From DASRCB01 sp035653295 (GTDB lineage Bacteria > Acidobacteriota > Terriglobia > Bryobacterales > Bryobacteraceae): a stretch of 36,744 nt of DNA. The stretch lies in contig DASRCB010000118.1 in assembly GCA_035653295.1 (NCBI GenBank), positions 1 to 36,744 of the forward strand. The letters are read 5' to 3'. The notes under the pieces were generated by a model that searched no databases, was not told where the DNA came from, and saw only the letters and a program-made list of their open reading frames with translations. A program made the translations under genes and the position numbers. The stretch's first letter is position 1. Every line of letters starts with the position of its first letter. Of this stretch, positions 28,236-36,744 are shown one piece after another.

Positions 28236-30056
28236 ATGACCGGAACTACCGCTCGCGCGGCCGCATGTTTGTATCTGGCCGTGTTTGTTGCACATGCACA
28301 GCAGCCGCAGAATCGGACCGACAGCGGAGTGCCGCCTCTGGTCAGTTTCAGCGGGGGCCTGAGGGACGCCACAGGCAAGCCCCTGGCGGGAGTTCAGGCG
28401 CTGACGTTCTCGCTCTACGCCGGCCCCGACAGCCGCACGCCTTTATGGCAGGAAACCCAGAATGTCGAGGCGGACGAGCAGGGGCACTATACGGTCCACC
28501 TCGGCGCGGCGACTGCCAGCGGCATGCCACTCGATCTGTTCCATTCAGGCAACTCGCTCTGGCTTGGCGTCCAGCCCCAGGGCGCCGGCGCGGTGGAGCA
28601 GACCCGCGTCCTGCTCGTTTCCGTTCCGTATGCGCTGAAAGCAGGTGATGCCGAAACGCTGGGCGGCAGGCCCGCCTCTGCGTACGTGACCCGCGAAGCC
28701 ATTGCCAGTGCGTCACCGGCGGATTCGGCAACTTCAAAGGGTTCCACCCGGGACACGATCTCAACCACTGCAACCATCGGTGGCGCCGGGACCGCCAACT
28801 ACATTCCCCTCTGGACAGACGGCGCGGACATCGGCAACTCCCTCATGTACCAGTCCGGGACCAATCTGGGCATCGGCACTGCGGCGCCTTCGGCCCGCCT
28901 GCATCTTCTCTCCCCGTCCGCTTCGTCCAAAGGTCTGATCGTCACCGGCGCTGCATCGCAGTCAGCGAACCTTCAGGAATGGCAAAACAGCGCCGGCACG
29001 GCGCTGAGCTACGTGAACGCAACTGGCGGAGCGTTCTTCCCTGCCGCCGGAATCGGTAACACCGCTCCGCAGGCTGGGTCGACCCTTCTGGTAAGGCAGA
29101 ACTTCGGAAACCCCGCGGCAGCTACGGTCAGCGGCGTCAATACGGGGGTGACCATGACCCCGACCGCAGCGACGGCGGCAAGTCTTATCGCCGAGAGCGC
29201 GTCCTCCACCATCTCGGGCGCGACCGGAACCACCGGCCCGGTTTACGGTGCCCTCTTTCAGAGCACCAGTTCCGTCTCCGCGGGCGGAACCACAGGCACT
29301 CTGTTTGGCGGACGCTTCCTCGCTACCAACGCCGGGACCGGCGCGACCAACAGCATCTACGGCGGGCAGTTCAGCACGAACAATCAGGGCGGCGGAACCG
29401 CGTCCAGTCAATTCGCCGGATACTTCTCGAACAGCGTCAGCGCCAATTCGAGCGTCGGGAACCTGTACGGAGCCTTCATTGCAAGTCCTTCGATCAGCAG
29501 CGGCACGGTCACCAACGCGTACGGGCTCTACCTGCAGAACACAACCGGCGCTACAGGGAAGAACTACTCCCTCTATTCGGCGGGCGGCACGAACTATTTC
29601 GCCGGTAGCGTTGGGATTGGAACATCATCTCCGTCGGCCCTGCTCCACGTCTTCGGGCCCAAAGCGGCTGCGAACGGGAGCGCCCCCGCCGCGCTGATCG
29701 TGCAGGGCGGACAGGGCGGCGATGGGGGCAATGCCAGCGCCGGCGCCGGAGGATCAATCAGCCTGATCGCCGGCAATGGCGGTAATGGCGGGATGATCAC
29801 CGGGGGCGGCGGCTCCATCACACTGCAACCAGGCTTCGGCGGGACCGGCGGTCTGACGCTGGCCGGTCCCGGAGCGCTTCTGCTGGCCCCTTCGGGAGGC
29901 AACGTCGGGGTCGGCACTTCGAACCCGACGTTTACCCTCGACGTGAACGGGAATGCCCGGTTCAGCGGCCCCGTGACGTTCAGCCAGGGCATCAGCACCA
30001 CGGGACAACTCGCGTCGAGTATTGCTCCCGGCACTCCTCCGCTTTCGGTTGCCTAG
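28236..30056 (+). CDS. Large secreted Gly/Ser/Thr-rich protein, N-terminal part (ends at in-frame amber)
   Basis: 606 residues to the TAG at 30054. AAGGAG and AGGGG precede the ATG. A signal peptide ('ARAAACLYLAVFVAHA', cleavage near 22) is followed by a domain typical of acidobacterial secreted proteins ('VSFSGGLRDATGKPLAGVQALTFSLYAGPDSRTPLWQETQNV...', 'LLVSVPYALKAGDAETLGGRPASAYV'), then a long stretch with tail-fibre-like segments ('NLGIGTAAPSARLHLL', 'SVGIGTSSPSALLHVF', 'NVGVGTSNPTFTLDVNGNARFSGPVTF') and glycine-rich runs. The frame continues without shift past the TAG into the next entry, and together they make one ~1025-residue protein. Divergent from the ECF operon. Confidence 0.85.
   Translation: MTGTTARAAACLYLAVFVAHAQQPQNRTDSGVPPLVSFSGGLRDATGKPLAGVQALTFSLYAGPDSRTPLWQETQNVEADEQGHYTVHLGAATASGMPLDLFHSGNSLWLGVQPQGAGAVEQTRVLLVSVPYALKAGDAETLGGRPASAYVTREAIASASPADSATSKGSTRDTISTTATIGGAGTANYIPLWTDGADIGNSLMYQSGTNLGIGTAAPSARLHLLSPSASSKGLIVTGAASQSANLQEWQNSAGTALSYVNATGGAFFPAAGIGNTAPQAGSTLLVRQNFGNPAAATVSGVNTGVTMTPTAATAASLIAESASSTISGATGTTGPVYGALFQSTSSVSAGGTTGTLFGGRFLATNAGTGATNSIYGGQFSTNNQGGGTASSQFAGYFSNSVSANSSVGNLYGAFIASPSISSGTVTNAYGLYLQNTTGATGKNYSLYSAGGTNYFAGSVGIGTSSPSALLHVFGPKAAANGSAPAALIVQGGQGGDGGNASAGAGGSISLIAGNGGNGGMITGGGGSITLQPGFGGTGGLTLAGPGALLLAPSGGNVGVGTSNPTFTLDVNGNARFSGPVTFSQGISTTGQLASSIAPGTPPLSVA
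30054..30056 (+). other. In-frame amber codon splitting the large secreted gene
   Basis: The codons run GTT GCC TAG AGC ACG CAG GTG. Related proteins, as I remember them, read V-S/A-S-T-T-x-V-x-N-L-N at this point, so the TAG stands where Ser is expected; TCG to TAG is a single C-to-A change. The reading frame and domain order are intact on both sides. Confidence 0.75.
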
Positions 30057-30065
30057 AGCACGCAG

Positions 30066-31313
30066 GTGCCGAACCTCAACGCCAATTATCTTCAGAATCT
30101 GCCCGCAAGCGCTTTCGCCAGAGTGGTCGGCAATAACACCTTCAACACCAGCCAGTACATTCTCGGTTATCTCGGCGTGGGCACCACCAGCCCCGCGTTC
30201 CCGATCCACAATGTCGGCGCCGACGCCACCGGCAAGGGCGTCCAGACGCGCACCAGCAATATCTCGACCGCCGGCAATTCTTTCGCCGCCTTCTCCGCGA
30301 CGGCGAACAACGGGGCGGTTATCAATCAGCTCGTGTCGGATGGTCTCGGCACAGGCCCGGCGGGCGCGCCGAGCGGCTACGTCGGCACCTATACCAACCA
30401 TCCATTGGCGCTCGTAAGCAACAACACCGAGCGCATGCGTCTCACCAATGACGGGAAACTCCTGATCCTCACCAAAACCCCGTATGCGGACGACCCATCG
30501 TCGCTTCTCTCTCGCGGATCATCTTCGGTTCAGATCATCGCCAGCCCACCCCAGGCCGCGGATACGCTGCTGGTCATCAGCAACAGCAAGTTCACGAACG
30601 CGATCGAAGGATACGCGCTCCAGAGCGGAGCGTACGGCGTGGCCGGTATCGATGACCAGCCGAATTCCACCGGCGTGTACGGCGAAGCGTACGTCGAGCA
30701 GCTCAACGGCAGCAACAATTACGAGTGCGGCAGTTGCGCGGCCACCTTCGAAGGCAACTCCGACGTCCAGGGCGACCTGTACGTCAACGGCGAAGTTTCA
30801 AACAACTTCAGCACCCTGGTGATCGACCATCCGCTCAAGCCCGCGAGCCACTATCTGGCTCATTCCTACGTCGCGTCGTCGGAGATGATCAACGTCTACG
30901 AAGGTAATGTCGTGACCGACGCCGGCGGGCGGGCGGTGGTGAGCCTCCCCGAGTACGTGCAGGCCATGAACCGCGATTTTCGATATCAGCTGACCGTCGT
31001 GGGCCAGTTTGCGCAGGCCATCGTCGAACAGGAGGTCGCCAACAACTCCTTCACCATTCGCACCGACAAGCCCGGAGTCAAAGTCTCGTGGCACGTGACC
31101 GGCGTTCGTCAGGATGCGTGGGCGCAGACGCATCCGCTTACCGTCGAAGCGGAGAAGCCGGCGCTCGAGCAGGGCCACTATCTGCACCCGGAGCTGTTCG
31201 GCGCCACGGAAGAAAAGAGCGTGCACTGGGCGCATCATCCGGAGCTGATGATGCAGGTCCGGGCGCGCCGGGCCGCCGCCCTGGCGCGGCAAAAAGCGGA
31301 GACGGCCAAATAA
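30066..31313 (+). pseudogene. C-terminal part of the large secreted protein after the amber codon
   Basis: Same frame as the upstream ORF. It continues with 'VPNLNANYLQNLPASAFARVVGNNTF' and another 'YLGVGTTSPAFPIHNVG' unit, then a conserved C-terminal domain: 'LYVNGEVSNNFSTLVIDHP', 'HYLAHSYVASSEMINVYEGNVVTDAGGRAVVSLPEYVQAMNRDFRYQLTVVGQFAQAIVEQEV', 'FTIRTDKPGVKVSWHVTGVRQDAWA'. I associate this with acidobacterial secreted proteins, function unknown. The GTG at 30066 has no ribosome site, so independent translation is doubtful; the segment is expressed only if the amber is read through, restarted, or is a sequencing error. Confidence 0.75.
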
Positions 31314-31317
31314 GTGT

Positions 31318-32835
31318 TCAGAAACCGAAGGCGCGGTCCCAGTTGACCCCGTGCATGTCGCCGGTTTCAACGTACTGCCGGTGCAGCGCGTAAGCGGCCA
31401 CCGGATTGAACGGTGTGCGGCCGTCATGCGCGCGTGACAGATAGCTCTCGAGATCCGGGCGGAAACTGGGGTGGGCGCAGTTTTCGATGATCAGCCGCGC
31501 GCGTTCCCGCGGATCGAGCCCGCGCAGATCGGCCACGCCGTTTTCAGTGATGATCACCTTCACCGAGTGCTCGTTCTGGTCCACGTGCGCCACCTGGGGA
31601 ACGATGGTCGTGATCTTGCCGCCTTTGGCCGTGGAAGGGCAGGTGAAAATCGACACGTACGCGTTGCGCGTGAAATCGCCCGACCCGCCGATCCCATTCA
31701 TCAGCTCGCAGCCCATCACGTGCGTGCTGTTAACATTGCCATAGAAATCGGCCTCGATCGCGGTGTTGATCGTGATCAGGCCGAGCCGGCGAATGATCTC
31801 GGGGTTGTTGGAGAGCTCCTGCGGGCGCATGAGCATGCGGTGCCGGAACCAGTTCACGTCGGCATACACGGCGCGCATGGCTTCCGCGCTGAGCGTCAGC
31901 GAGCAGGTGCTGGCGAAGGTCACCCGGTCGCGCTTCATCAGGTCAACCACCGAGTCCTGCACCACTTCCGTGTACATCTGGAACGGCGGAATCTCAGGAT
32001 GACTGCCCATGGCCCCCAGCACGGCGTTGGCGATGTTGCCCACTCCGGACTGGATGGGCAGGAACTGCAGCGGGATCCGGTCCGCGCGGATCTCCGCAGC
32101 GAGAAACTCGGCCACGTTTTCCCCGATTTTCTTCGTCACCGCGTTGGGCTCGGCAAACGGCTTTCCCGCGTCGGGGAAATTCGTTTCCACAATGCCCGCG
32201 ATCTTCGCGGGATCGATCTTTATCGTCTTCGCGCCAATGCGGTCGGATGGCTTGAAAATCGGAATCTCGCGGCGGAACGGCGGGTCCGCGGGCTCATAAA
32301 GGTCGTGCATCCCGTACAGCGTCGTCGGATAGTGCCGGTTCAGCTCGATGATGACCTTGTCCGCCATGCGGGCAAAGGTCGGCGCCGCGCCCACTCCCGA
32401 TGTGAGCGTGATCTCGCCGTCGGGGGTCACCTCACCCGCTTCGAGTATGGCCCAGTGGATCTTTCCCAGAAAACCATAGCGCACAGACTGAGGGAGCGTG
32501 GACAGGTGCAGATCAAAAAAATGAGTTTCGCCGTGATTGATGGCGTCCCGCAGCGCGGGGTCGCTCTGGTAAGGGGTGCGGAAGCTGATTGCCTTCGCGC
32601 GCGCCAGCGCTCCGTCCAGCATGTCCGTGGTGGATGCTCCGGTGATCACTCCGATGCGGAACGGCCGGCCTGCCTCGTGCTCCTCTTGCGCCACGCGCCC
32701 CAGCGCCTGCGGTACCGCCTTGGGGGTGCCGGCGGAGGTAAAGCCGCTGAAGGTGACCGTCTCCCCGTTGCGGATCAGTCGCGCAGCCTCTTCAGCGCTG
32801 AGCTGCGTAAGAGCTTGCGTTAATGTAGCGGGCAT
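31318..32835 (-). CDS. Acetyl-CoA hydrolase/transferase family, succinate/propionate CoA-transferase type
   Basis: 505 residues, class I CoA-transferase of the AarC/YgfH/Cat1 group. The catalytic Glu290 sits in 'PPFQMYTEVVQDSVVDLM', after 'LPIQSGVGNIANAVLGAMG'; the oxyanion-loop segment 'ELMNGIGGSGDFTRNAYVSIF' and 'IVPQVAHVDQNEHSVKVIITENGVADLRGL' are typical of this branch. Such enzymes move CoA between succinate and acetate or propionate. The neighbours, meaB and both methylmalonyl-CoA mutase genes, directly upstream on the same strand, point to a propionyl-CoA:succinate exchange like E. coli ScpC (YgfH). Acetate as partner cannot be excluded. It starts 4 nt after the meaB stop codon. Confidence 0.93.
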   Translation of the reverse strand: MPATLTQALTQLSAEEAARLIRNGETVTFSGFTSAGTPKAVPQALGRVAQEEHEAGRPFRIGVITGASTTDMLDGALARAKAISFRTPYQSDPALRDAINHGETHFFDLHLSTLPQSVRYGFLGKIHWAILEAGEVTPDGEITLTSGVGAAPTFARMADKVIIELNRHYPTTLYGMHDLYEPADPPFRREIPIFKPSDRIGAKTIKIDPAKIAGIVETNFPDAGKPFAEPNAVTKKIGENVAEFLAAEIRADRIPLQFLPIQSGVGNIANAVLGAMGSHPEIPPFQMYTEVVQDSVVDLMKRDRVTFASTCSLTLSAEAMRAVYADVNWFRHRMLMRPQELSNNPEIIRRLGLITINTAIEADFYGNVNSTHVMGCELMNGIGGSGDFTRNAYVSIFTCPSTAKGGKITTIVPQVAHVDQNEHSVKVIITENGVADLRGLDPRERARLIIENCAHPSFRPDLESYLSRAHDGRTPFNPVAAYALHRQYVETGDMHGVNWDRAFGF

Positions 32836-32839
32836 AAAT

Positions 32840-33859
32840 CTATCTGTCGTTCCCTTCCGTAAAGCGCGCCAGCAGCTCGCGCGCGGCGCGGTACGCGCTC
32901 ACGCGGCCATCCATCACGGCGGCCTCCAGCTGCGGCAGCTCGCGCCGCACGTCCTCATTGGCAAAGAACCGGTCCTGCAGCGCGCCGCGGATGGTTTCCA
33001 GCATCGCGCGCCGGGCCTGCTCGCGTCGATTCTTCTGCAGCCATCCGCTCTGCTTCATTTGTTGCCGATGCTCGCCAATAATCTTCCAGATTCCCGAGAT
33101 TCCCTCGCCGCCGCGCGACGAGCAGGTCACGGCCGGCTGCCGCCAGCCGCTGGCGTGCGGGGGAAACAGCTTCAGCGCGCTCTCGTACTGCCGCCGGGCC
33201 GCTTCGGACGCGATCCGGTTGTCGCCATCCGCCTTATTGATGGCGATCAGGTCCGTGATCTCCATGATTCCCCGCTTCATTCCCTGCAATTCATCGCCCG
33301 CTCCCGCAAGCATCAGCAGCAGAAAGAAATCCACCATCGAAGCGACGGCCGTTTCGGACTGCCCGACGCCCACCGTCTCCACCAGAATGTTGTGAAAACC
33401 GGCCGCCTCACACAGGATCATGGCCTCGCGCGTCCTGCGCGCCACGCCGCCCAGGGACCCGCCGGCCGGCGAGGGGCGAATGAACGCGGCCGGGTCCACG
33501 CTGAGGCGCGGCATTCGGGTCTTGTCGCCCAGGATGCTGCCGCCGCTGATGGGACTGCTCGGATCGATGGCCAGGACAGCCACCTTCTCCCGGCGGTCGT
33601 GGGTCAGGTGGGTTCCCAGCGCATCAATAAAGGTGCTTTTCCCCACCCCCGGAATGCCCGTGATCCCCACCCGAACGGCGTTCCCGGAGTGCGGCAGACA
33701 GGCCTCGAGTATCTGTTCCGCTGCTGCCTGGTGCTGTGTCGCCGAGCTTTCGATCAGTGTGATGCCGCGGGAAAGCAGGGCGCGGTCGCCGTTGAGAATG
33801 CCCTCGGCAATGGTCTTCGCGGTTTGATGAGCAGGCCGCAGGCCTGCACGCTTCATCAC
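32840..33859 (-). CDS. meaB: MeaB/ArgK-type GTPase chaperone of methylmalonyl-CoA mutase
   Basis: 339 residues. The Walker A motif 'GITGIPGVGKSTFIDALG' (Lys74) is followed by 'VAVLAIDPSSPISGGSILGDKTRM' (family signature), 'GFHNILVETVGVGQSETAVASMVDFFLLLMLAGAGDELQGMKRGIMEITDLIAINKADGDN' with the NKAD guanine-specificity motif. MeaB protects and reactivates the B12-dependent mutase with GTP hydrolysis. Its GTG start overlaps the mutase stop (GTGATG), consistent with coupled expression. Codons 4-10 fall on a perfect 7-3-7 palindrome, which makes the first residues ('KRAGLRPAHQ') atypical. Confidence 0.96.
   Translation of the reverse strand: MMKRAGLRPAHQTAKTIAEGILNGDRALLSRGITLIESSATQHQAAAEQILEACLPHSGNAVRVGITGIPGVGKSTFIDALGTHLTHDRREKVAVLAIDPSSPISGGSILGDKTRMPRLSVDPAAFIRPSPAGGSLGGVARRTREAMILCEAAGFHNILVETVGVGQSETAVASMVDFFLLLMLAGAGDELQGMKRGIMEITDLIAINKADGDNRIASEAARRQYESALKLFPPHASGWRQPAVTCSSRGGEGISGIWKIIGEHRQQMKQSGWLQKNRREQARRAMLETIRGALQDRFFANEDVRRELPQLEAAVMDGRVSAYRAARELLARFTEGNDR
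33831..33847. repeat. Perfect GC palindrome inside the 5' end of meaB
   Basis: GCAGGCC-GCA-GGCCTGC, a 7-bp stem with 3-nt loop. Same geometry and almost the same arms as the hairpin at 2953-2969 (GCGGGCC-AAA-GGCCCGC). It sits in the first codons of meaB, just after the mutase stop codon. Confidence 0.6.
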
Positions 33860-35937
33860 CGGCTCTGCGGCTCCAATGCTTCCACCAGCGCGTGCAGGAT
33901 GTCGCGCGCGGCGTCGGGGATGCGCGTGCCCGGGCCGAATACGCCTGCGGCGCCGGCCTTGAACAGATCGTTGTAGTCCTGCGGCGGAATTACCCCCCCA
34001 ACGATGACCATGATGTCCCCGCGCCCGAGTTCCCGGAGCGCTGCAATCAGCTGCGGCACCAGAGTCTTGTGTCCGCCCGCCAGCGTCGAGATTCCGACCA
34101 CATGGACGTCGTTCTCCACCGCGTGCCGCGCGACTTCCTCGGGCGTCTGGAAGAGCGGCCCGATATCCACGTCAAATCCCAGATCTGCAAACGCCGTGGC
34201 CACCACCTTGGAACCGCGATCGTGCCCGTCCTGGCCCATCTTTGCCACAAGAATGCGCGGCCTCCGCCCTTCCATGCGGGCGAACTCCGACGCCGCGTTG
34301 CGCACTTCCTCGAACTGAGAATCGCCGGCCGTCTCCGCCGCGTAAACGCCTGTAATAGAACGCGTGGGGGCTTCGTACCGGCCCCAGATCTTCACCATCG
34401 CATCGGAAATTTCCCCCAGCGTTGCGCGTTTTCGCGCGGCCTCCACCGACAGAGCGAGCAGGTTGCCGTCGCCGGTTTCCGCGCATCGGGTAATTGCCTC
34501 CAGAGCCCGGGCCACCTCGGACCCGTCGCGCTCCCGCCGGATTCTGGCCAGCCGCTCTACCTGTTTCGCGCGAACAGCGGCGTTGTCCACCTCCAGCAGA
34601 TCGAGCTTTTGCTCCTTGCCCTGGTATCGGTAAGCGTTGACGCCGACAATAACGTCTTTTCCAGTGTCGATGCGCGCCTGCTTTCTTGCCGCCGCTTCTT
34701 CGATACGCATCTTCGGCAGCCCCATCTCGATGGACTTTACCATGCCGCCGTGGCTTTCCACTTCCTGGATCAGCTCCCACGCCGTGTGCGCCAGCTCGTG
34801 TGTGAGCGCTTCCACGTAGTGTGAGCCGCCCCATGGATCCACCACACGCCCGATCTCTGTTTCCTCCTGGATGTAAAGCTGCGTGTTGCGGGCGATACGC
34901 GCCGAAAAATCCGTCGGCAGCGCGAGCGCTTCGTCCAGCGCGTTGGTGTGCAGCGACTGCGTGTGCCCCAGCGCCGCGGACATAGCCTCGATCGCGGTGC
35001 GCATCACGTTATTGAACGGGTCCTGTTCGGTCAGGCTCCAGCCCGAAGTCTGGCAGTGCGTGCGCAGCGCCATCGATTTGGGATTCTTCGGATTGAAGCT
35101 CTTCACGATCTTCGCCCAAAGCAGGCGGGCCGCGCGCAGCTTGGCGATCTCGCGGAAGTGATTCATCCCAATGTCGAAGAAGAACGACACCCGCGGCGCG
35201 AAATCGTCCACCTTCAGGCCGGCGGCGATTCCGGTGCGGATGTACTCCATCCCGTCCGCCAGCGTGTAGGCCAGCTCGATCTCTTCCGTGGCCCCCGCCT
35301 CCTGCATGTGATACCCGGAGATGGAAATGGAATTGAATTTCGGCATCTTCTCCGCCGTGAAGCGGAAGATATCGCCGATGATGCGCATGGACGGTCCGGG
35401 CGGATAGATATACGTGTTCCGGACCATGAACTCCTTCAGAATGTCGTTCTGAATGGTTCCGCTGAGCTTCTCGGGCGTGACGCCCTGTTCTTCGGCGGCG
35501 ACGATATAAAACGCCATCACCGGCAGAACGGCGCCATTCATGGTCATGGACACGGAGATCTGGTCCAGCGGGATCTGGCTGAACAGGATCTTCATGTCTT
35601 CCACCGAGTCGATGGCCACGCCCGCCTTGCCCACGTCGCCGACCACGCGCGGATTGTCGGAATCGTAACCGCGGTGGGTGGCCAGATCGAATGCCACCGA
35701 GAGCCCCATCTGGCCGGCGGCGAGGTTGCGGCGATAGAAAGCGTTCGATTCTTCCGCCGTGGAGAAGCCGGCGTACTGGCGCACGGTCCACGGCCGGGTA
35801 ACGTACATCGTGGTGTAGGGCCCCCGCAGATACGGCGCGATTCCAGCGGCGTAATTCAGGTGCTCCAGATGTGGGTCATACGCAGCAGGCGCGCCAGCAG
35901 CTCCTCGATACGGGATACGCGAAAAATCCGGTCGCAT
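33856..35937 (-). CDS. Methylmalonyl-CoA mutase, large (catalytic) subunit
   Basis: 693 residues. The adenosylcobalamin enzyme that interconverts succinyl-CoA and (R)-methylmalonyl-CoA. The barrel domain shows 'TMYVTRPWTVRQYAGFSTAEESN' (substrate-binding, Tyr55), 'MTMNGAVLPVMAFYI', 'SISGYHMQEAGATEEIELAYTL' (His210) and 'GHTQSLHTNALDEALALPTDFSARIARNTQL'. The C-terminal B12 domain has 'AKMGQDGHDRGSKVVA' with His572, the cobalt ligand, then 'GISTLAGGHKTLVPQLI' and 'VIVGGVIPPQDY'. The start ATG 35937 has GGAGG 7 nt upstream inside the end of the small-subunit gene. All marks of an active subunit are present. Confidence 0.98.
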   Translation of the reverse strand: MRPDFSRIPYRGAAGAPAAYDPHLEHLNYAAGIAPYLRGPYTTMYVTRPWTVRQYAGFSTAEESNAFYRRNLAAGQMGLSVAFDLATHRGYDSDNPRVVGDVGKAGVAIDSVEDMKILFSQIPLDQISVSMTMNGAVLPVMAFYIVAAEEQGVTPEKLSGTIQNDILKEFMVRNTYIYPPGPSMRIIGDIFRFTAEKMPKFNSISISGYHMQEAGATEEIELAYTLADGMEYIRTGIAAGLKVDDFAPRVSFFFDIGMNHFREIAKLRAARLLWAKIVKSFNPKNPKSMALRTHCQTSGWSLTEQDPFNNVMRTAIEAMSAALGHTQSLHTNALDEALALPTDFSARIARNTQLYIQEETEIGRVVDPWGGSHYVEALTHELAHTAWELIQEVESHGGMVKSIEMGLPKMRIEEAAARKQARIDTGKDVIVGVNAYRYQGKEQKLDLLEVDNAAVRAKQVERLARIRRERDGSEVARALEAITRCAETGDGNLLALSVEAARKRATLGEISDAMVKIWGRYEAPTRSITGVYAAETAGDSQFEEVRNAASEFARMEGRRPRILVAKMGQDGHDRGSKVVATAFADLGFDVDIGPLFQTPEEVARHAVENDVHVVGISTLAGGHKTLVPQLIAALRELGRGDIMVIVGGVIPPQDYNDLFKAGAAGVFGPGTRIPDAARDILHALVEALEPQSR

Positions 35938-35940
35938 CCT

Positions 35941-36744
35941 TCAGCCTCCGATTCCCAGCTTCTGCTGCCACGCAGCAAGAGTCTCGACCGCATTGCTGCG
36001 GATGTGTATGAAGTCAGCAACGCCGGCCTCCTTCAGCTTGTCGATATCATCTTTCGGTAACCCGGCAACGATCACCGGGCAGGACACGCGCGGGCAAACG
36101 GATTTCGCGAGGCCGAGGTATTCGCCGTCGGAGCTGCACAGCACCAGCGCATCCGGCTTTTCAGCCGTGACCGCTTCGATGGCTTCATCGAGCGAAGAAA
36201 ACGCAGGCCGGTCGGCAATCTCGAAACCGCCGGAGGCAAAAAAGTCTCCGCTGAATTCCGCGCGGGCGCGGCGCATCTTCGCGTCGCCCCACCGCAGCAG
36301 GAAGACGCGCGGCGTTTTGCCTGTTGTCTTCTCATGCCGCTCGGCATTGAGCCGAAGCATTTCAAACGGAGATGCCCCGCGCGGAGCATCCGGGATCCGT
36401 CTGACATGATCCAGCTCGCGCTCTTGGGGATTGGCATGCGCGTTGATGCCGGTAAACAGCTTCCGCCTCTGCGCCACCAGCGTCCGGCGATTCTCGCGGG
36501 CCGGGCGCACCAGCTCTTCGATAAACCCGCCCGCCTCGGCCTTTGCATATCCGCCGACAGCCTCGATGGCCTGAAAGATCTTCCACGCCTCGCCGGCCAT
36601 GCGATCCGTTAGCGCTTCGATATACCAGGAACCCGACGAGGGATCCGACAGCTCGTCGAAGTGTGCTTCTTCCCGAAGAATGAGCTGCGTGTTCACACCC
36701 ATTCGGCGGGTGAATTCGTCTGCCGGCGCGAACGCCCAGTTATA
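35941..36744 (-). CDS. Methylmalonyl-CoA mutase, small subunit (N-terminus beyond window)
   Basis: The frame is open to the last base of the window, so the gene starts outside. The visible 267 residues cover the end of the barrel ('FTRRMGVNTQLILREEAHFDELSDPSSGSWYIEALTDRMAGEAWKIFQAIE') and a degenerate B12-like domain ('RVFLLRWGDAKMRRARAEFSGDFFASGGFEI', 'DALVLCSSDGEYLGLAKSV', 'PVIVAGLPKDDIDKLKEAGVADFIHIRSNAVETLAAWQ'). The DxHxxG cobalamin motif is replaced by 'GDAKMRRA', as expected for the non-catalytic subunit of the heterodimeric mutase. The large-subunit gene follows after 3 nt. Confidence 0.95.
   Translation of the reverse strand, partial: YNWAFAPADEFTRRMGVNTQLILREEAHFDELSDPSSGSWYIEALTDRMAGEAWKIFQAIEAVGGYAKAEAGGFIEELVRPARENRRTLVAQRRKLFTGINAHANPQERELDHVRRIPDAPRGASPFEMLRLNAERHEKTTGKTPRVFLLRWGDAKMRRARAEFSGDFFASGGFEIADRPAFSSLDEAIEAVTAEKPDALVLCSSDGEYLGLAKSVCPRVSCPVIVAGLPKDDIDKLKEAGVADFIHIRSNAVETLAAWQQKLGIGG

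Noticed and set aside
31471..32823. 450-codon plus-strand ORF opposite the CoA-transferase
   Set aside because: Antisense shadow of a fully conserved enzyme gene; no recognisable motif.
34948..36060. 370-codon plus-strand ORF opposite the mutase genes
   Set aside because: Antisense shadow spanning two real genes; composition is that of complementary codons.
1..36744. CRISPR arrays, tRNA/rRNA genes, insertion sequences, prophage or integration sites
   Set aside because: No regularly spaced repeats, no cloverleaf-like or rRNA-like blocks, no transposase or integrase frames seen. The tail-fibre-like motifs in the 28-31 kb protein occur in a secreted protein with a signal peptide, not in a phage context.

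Overview
The window looks like a chromosomal segment of a high-GC (clearly above 60% by eye) Gram-negative-type soil bacterium, most likely an acidobacterium of the Solibacter/Bryobacter kind. That assignment is inference. It rests on a large secreted protein whose C-terminal region has the 'DHPL..P..HYL.HS..' and 'RTDKPGVKVSW' pattern I associate with acidobacterial secreted proteins, on a subtilase ending in 'AIVWGT' repeats, on the PEGA-tailed Ser/Thr kinase, and on base composition. There are no rRNA or tRNA genes, CRISPR arrays or insertion sequences, and most of the segment is tightly packed housekeeping DNA.

Layout. 1-6.9 kb: 3' part of an amidase, an M50/CBS membrane protease, a VTT (DedA-like) membrane protein, biosynthetic arginine decarboxylase (speA), and a two-gene cassette of a HAD hydrolase plus a deoxyhypusine-synthase-like protein. 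6.9-11.4 kb (minus strand): dprA, topA and a membrane-anchored methyltransferase. 11.5-13.7 kb (plus strand): a stand-alone response regulator, an orphan PAAR spike-tip protein and a DegT-family aminotransferase. 13.9-21.8 kb (minus strand): a compact histidine operon, hisI-hisG-hisD-hisC-HAD phosphatase-hisB-hisH-hisF-hisA-enoyl-CoA hydratase homologue. Almost every gene overlaps the next, and nearly all internal genes start with GTG or TTG. In front of it lies a complete attenuator: promoter, a 15-codon leader peptide with seven His codons, and an intrinsic terminator just before hisI.

21.8-26.3 kb: a DUF2306 membrane protein, a PEGA-domain Ser/Thr kinase and a secreted subtilase. Between the last two lies a gene-free 378-base stretch that holds its own plus-strand transcription unit: a TTGACA/TACGAT promoter, a 16-nt stretch able to pair along its whole length with the 3' tail of 16S rRNA, a 17-codon ORF whose 3' half is one strand of a long closing stem, and terminal hairpins. 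This is the best candidate for something undescribed. 26.5-31.3 kb: rpmE, an ECF sigma/anti-sigma/Spy-like sensor operon, and a large secreted repeat protein split by one in-frame amber codon.

31.3-36.7 kb (minus strand): methylmalonyl-CoA mutase small subunit (cut by the window end), large subunit, meaB G-protein chaperone and a succinate/propionate-type CoA-transferase. The order resembles the E. coli scp (sbm-ygfD-ygfG-ygfH) cluster without the decarboxylase, and links succinyl-CoA with methylmalonyl/propionyl-CoA metabolism. GC-rich 7-bp-stem palindromes recur at gene junctions (about 2.95, 6.9, 13.75 and 33.8 kb).
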